Positions 60,124 to 64,000 of a stretch of DNA of 64,000 nucleotides are shown in pieces (position 1 is the first letter of the stretch; each line of letters begins with the position of its first letter). A program made the position numbers and the translations under genes. The notes beneath the pieces were generated by a model, which had not been told where the DNA came from, did no database searches, and was given only the letters and a program-made list of their open reading frames with translations. Origin of the DNA: Maratus speciosus (lineage: Eukaryota > Arthropoda > Arachnida > Araneae > Salticidae); contig OZ010790.1 in assembly GCA_963932465.1 (NCBI GenBank), positions 351,689,087 through 351,753,086 of the forward strand, written 5' to 3'.

Positions 60124-60879
60124 AATATCAACGGATTATTCTATTAGTCAAAATAAAGCGCATTGCAAAATTCTAAACATTAAGACATAGATAAGGTTTG
60201 ATTACACTGTGAAGAAATCATTTAATTTGTCAATGTCGAGAAAAAAATAATTTAAGCTGTACTTTTTGATTTTAAAAAACCCGTCATATTGCAAAGTTTG
60301 TTTATCAAAACTTATTAGCCAAATATCTGATTTGAAAATTCAGCTCAATATTTAGATAACACAAACTATGATTCTTTTCTAATAAGTCAGGTATTTAAAT
60401 ATTCGTATAAATTCACTAGAAAATAGCGATAGAATTTTTGTAAATATTCAATTAAATGGAACATCTGATCGTTTTGAGTATGATTAAGGAAGTCATGTTA
60501 GCATTATCAACATTGATGATTTTAAATAATTTAAAATAAATATCCTTTTACTGAAAACAGAAATACTGTTTATAATTCATGCGTATAATATTTTTAACCT
60601 GCTGGCGTCATCAAAATAAGCGAAATTTATAAAAGTTGTTTCTGTATGGAACAATAATACATAGTCAACATAAGGAGAAATGCTATTTTAGGAAATAATT
60701 AGATTCGAAACATATGAAACTCAATTTAAACGATTCTAATAGAGGTTATGGAAGCCAGATTCAACTCATTACCATTAAATATTCTATTGTTAATATTCTA
60801 ATTTTTTTATGTCTTTGAACCGACAGTCCGCAGTGTCCCAAATTATATGTAATCTTTAAAATTGCGTCGGGATGCAAAT
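60124..60879. other. AT-rich stretch, possibly the 5' part of the Gypsy remnant
   Basis: No motif is recognisable. Because reverse transcriptase sequence begins about 60.9 kb, gag or protease relics could lie here but are too decayed to read. Confidence 0.4.
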
Positions 60880-63800
60880 CAGTGTATTTATACCACTAAA
60901 AGTACCGTAGTCGTTGAAATAAAAGGCTGGTCAAGAACAAGATAAACTTTTGATTGAAGTAATAACTGAAAAAAATTTCTGTTCTGATGAGGGAAAACCA
61001 CTTGTAGCTATTGCCTGCCGTTTTATTATGATTGTGCGCTGATTACATGTTAGTGTAAATAAACAGTTGCATGATTCAAGCAAATCTATACCAAAAATAG
61101 CTGATATTTTCAATAAACTTCACTGTAGATCTTATTTTTACATATTAGGAATTTATAAACTGAACTTACACAGCAGTGGAGGAAGAGAGCGCGAAAGGTC
61201 CAGCAACACGTACACATCGAAGAACATATTTAGCTAAACGCATAATTTTTGTGTTAAATCATCCACTTTTTGAATTCATGCACTCATAGATCAATTTGTT
61301 CAAGATCTATATTTGGTAAGTGCATATTTTCATGATCTAATAAATAAAGGTAAAACATTTGATGAAGGTATACACTATATATCCAAAGGTGACCGGTCAC
61401 TTGCAATTTTAGACGTTTTGTCAAATATCTAGAAAAATACATGAGGAATTAACCTGAATCTGTAGGTGTGTAAACTGTATAGTATAAGTCATATATTTCG
61501 GTGAAAGTTTTTTCCCGAAATCTCATAGGGGACCGTCAACATATTGAAAAAGAACGAATATCTTTTAGATAACCTTGTAAAAACTAATGTAGTAAAAGCG
61601 TTCAAACTCGAGTTTATTAATAAGTGGCTTATTGTAATATACTATGTTCCTTTTTATGAGGATAGTATGTATGCTCATAGAGAAATTAAGGTTTTTATAA
61701 AAACAGTCCCAAATTTCGCCAAGTTTTTTGCTTATAATTTGCAGAGTTCTTAATATAAAAAAAAAAAATTCTTTTCAGAAATATGACAAACAAAATTTTA
61801 CAGAATACCCTGCAATCAGAATGAAAAAATAATAAAATTTGTATGAAAAATGAGCATGTTTACTAAATAATGATTCACTGCGCATGCTCGAACGTAATCA
61901 AAATATAATGTGCATAATGTGTTAGCTAAATGTTTAGAGCAACTTTTGTGAAAGTCTCAAAAACATAGTTTGAAAAGTCTGGTAATAATCGTTCATAGAA
62001 TAAGCTTAAAATCCGTTATTCCTACAAGGAAGCATAAAGATGAGGGGCTGTATCCAAATACAGTAGTACGTGCAATATTATGTATGCTATATTGGCATTA
62101 TCAATGGATATATGCATACAACCCCTCATCTTTTTGCTTCATTTTGTGAACAACGGAGCTTATTCTATAAACGATTATTATCAGATTTTTCAAACTATGT
62201 TTTTGAGACATTTACAAAAGTTGCTCTATACATTTATGTAACACATTATGCACATTATATTTTGATTGCATTAGCGCATGCGCAGTGAAACGTTTTTTAG
62301 TATATCTGCTCATTTTTCATCTAATTATTATTATTTTTTAATTCGCATTGCAGGGTATTGTGTACAATGTTCTTCGTCATATTTTCTGAACAGAACTTTT
62401 TTTATATTAAGAACTCTGCAAATTAGAAGCAAAAAACTTTCGAAATTTGGGACTGTTTTTATAAAAACATTAATTTCTCTACGAGTATACATGCTATCCT
62501 CATAAAAATGAATACAGTATATTACAATAAGCCACTTATTAATAATCTTGAGTTTGAGCGCTTTTGCTACCTTAATTTGAAAGGGTTATCCAAAAGATAT
62601 TCATTTTTTTTTTCAATTTGTTGACGGTTCCCTATGGGGTTTCGGGAAAAAATCTTCGCTGAAATATATGACCTGTACTATACTGTTTACACAATTGCAG
62701 TTTCAGGTTAATTCCTCATGTATTTTTCTAGATATTTAACAAAACGCCTAAAATTGCAAGTGACCGGTCACTTTTGGCCATATAGTGTATATCGTTTAAA
62801 TGAAGTTTTAGAAAAAATAGCAAATATACTTTTCATCTCAATGTTAATAAATGCATTTTTTGTGAACAATGTTGACTACTTGAGACATATTGTTTGTTCT
62901 TAAGGACGTGTTAGATCTTCTGGAAAAGTAAAAGCAATTAATAATGCTGCTAAACCAAAAATGTAGATGAATTAAAGAAATTTGTTGGTCTTGTAATTTA
63001 TCATTCAAAATTAATTGGGAGTGTCTATATTGCTCTCAGCCTATTAAATGAACTTCGCCGGAAAGATATGTCATGTAAGTGAATTCTTAGGTTTAAAATT
63101 GCTTGGATAAAATGGTGAAATTGCTAACGATAATGTTTGAATTCGCTAAAAATCTAAATTGGCTGTTATTTTAGAAACTGATGCCAGTTTGTTTTTTAAT
63201 TTTCTGGTTTTTTCTGGTTTTTTTAATTTTCTGGACTGTCAGATAGAAGTTAAAGGTTAATAGCATTTGTATAAGATTCCTCCTAGCCGCAGAAAGGAAT
63301 TACAGCCCGTTAGTCCGAGAAGCTACTGAAGTTTATTGGCTACAAATTTGTTACCATTTATTTGAAAGGAAATTTACATTTAAGTACACATCAAACCAGA
63401 TATGACAATCTTATATCCAGAAAAGGAGATATCTAAATTATCTTGTACAAGGATTTTTCGCCCTGCGCTTTGTAAATAAAAGTTTGATTATGAAATCCAA
63501 TATTGCAAGTTAATTGGAGATGACAATGTAGGTAAGTTACTTTGAAATCCCCGACCTATTTAAAATCAAGAATTACCAACCATTGATGACGAATATTATT
63601 TTCAGGAAAATTTAATACATGATCTTTCTACATGAAGTGCGATAGCTTCTAATATAAAACAAGAAATAGCTCTAAATGAAAAACTTTCCAGTCCCAAAGA
63701 AAATATATTGATTGGAAATGTTCGTTACGAAGTGTTTACCTAACAAGAAGGAATTTTATTTAGAGGTTAGAGATTAATTAATCCTAAGCAAATTCAACAT

Positions 63801-64000
63801 GTCCTTTTCAGGATCTTCACTCTACACATATAAGAATATTAAAAATGTAAGCTATTGTTAATAAGTACTGCTTTTGGAGGAACATTTAATCAAATATCAA
63901 GAATTTGGCCATGGCCATTATTTGTAAAGAATGCTGTGATTTTAAGAAATATACACAAATGTCTTCTACAAGTGGATAATGGCTACAAAGAATGGCATAG
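60880..64000 (+). pseudogene. decayed Ty3/Gypsy pol, split by a DNA transposon and cut by the window end
   Basis: The first part (about 60880-61372) reads reverse transcriptase blocks: KPLVAIACRFIMIV, VNKQLHDSSKSIPKIADIFN, YILGIYKLNLH and SAYFHDLINKGKTFDE. The second part (62788 onward) resumes with RLNEVLEKIANILF, VDYLRHIVC and KVKAINNAAKPKNVDELKKF. RNase H traces (LETDASL near 63180) and integrase zinc-finger-region traces (LPTIDDEYYFQENLIHDL near 63575, EGILFRG near 63750) follow. Two catalytic Asp are lost: LDIY is LGIY and F-D-D is FHD. Stops and frame changes occur throughout. It is a different lineage from, and far older than, the element at 28904. The insertion at 61373-62787 interrupts it between the catalytic block and the thumb. 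Confidence 0.8.
61373..62787. mobile_element. Tc1/mariner-like palindromic (foldback) element
   Basis: The whole 1415 bp forms two inverted arms of about 690 bp (61373-62060 and 62100-62787) around a short centre near 62080. The outer ends are CACTATATATCCAAAGGTGA and, reverse-complemented, CACTATATGGCCAAAAGTGA, flanked by TA on both sides. CACTATAT-CCAAAAGT ends with TA duplication are typical of Tc1/mariner elements. Each end carries the palindrome GTGACCGGTCAC (61389-61400 and 62760-62771). The arms differ by scattered substitutions. No transposase is encoded; the open frames at 61544, 62070, 62278 and 62718 are incidental, the last running from the arm into the Gypsy relic. Confidence 0.85.

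Overview
This window looks like intergenic DNA from an animal nuclear genome with a large repeat load. It is AT-rich (about 70% A+T by eye), dense in (AT)n, (AAT)n, (CA)n and long poly-T tracts, and has no long host open reading frame. The transposon mix (piggyBac-like, pogo/Tigger-like, Tc1/mariner-like and hAT-like elements, Helitron-type ends, Ty3/Gypsy retroelements) suggests an arthropod, but I cannot name the species. I saw no rRNA, tRNA gene, CRISPR array, operon or bacterial signal.

Layout. 2.5-4.8 kb: a nearly complete, inactivated piggyBac-like element with TTAA target sites. 5.0-7.4 kb: two non-autonomous elements with imperfect terminal inverted repeats (TIRs). 9.4-11.4 kb: tRNA-like SINE heads, one inside a TIR-bounded element. 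17.2-24.7 kb: a patchwork of pogo, hAT, Helitron and piggyBac pieces, plus a 1-kb element with 'TACCGTCAA' ends. 26.6-27.1 kb: a degenerate coding remnant on the minus strand. 28.1-28.6 kb: the 5' end of another piggyBac. 28.9-34.0 kb: a complete Ty3/Gypsy LTR retrotransposon on the minus strand with TG...CA LTRs and a 6-bp target duplication. Seven LTR substitutions suggest fairly recent insertion. Its reading frame has three in-frame stops, one frameshift, a changed protease active site and a broken second zinc knuckle. 35.4-36.6 kb: two pogo/Tigger-like elements. 39.1-39.8 kb: a hAT-like element with a 7/8-matching 8-bp duplication. 45.6-47.3 kb: minisatellites, one forming an inverted repeat. 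52.6-53.8 kb: a 233-bp tandem duplication and a 3 x 40-bp array. 58.2-60.1 kb: a TTAA-flanked MITE, a poly-A retroposed piece and another piggyBac remnant. 60.9-64.0 kb: a decayed Ty3/Gypsy pol running off the window edge, whose reverse transcriptase is split by a 1.4-kb, nearly fully palindromic Tc1/mariner-like element at a TA site.

Host genes. The only host-exon candidate I would defend is 51905-52019 (+), an open 115-nt segment between good splice signals; the gene is not identified. Nothing here forms a pathway. The story is layered transposon insertion and decay, with at least five distinct TTAA-type (piggyBac-like) lineages in 64 kb. Gypsy, piggyBac and pogo calls rest on conserved motifs read directly from translations; family names for non-autonomous elements rest on TIR and target-site patterns and are less certain.
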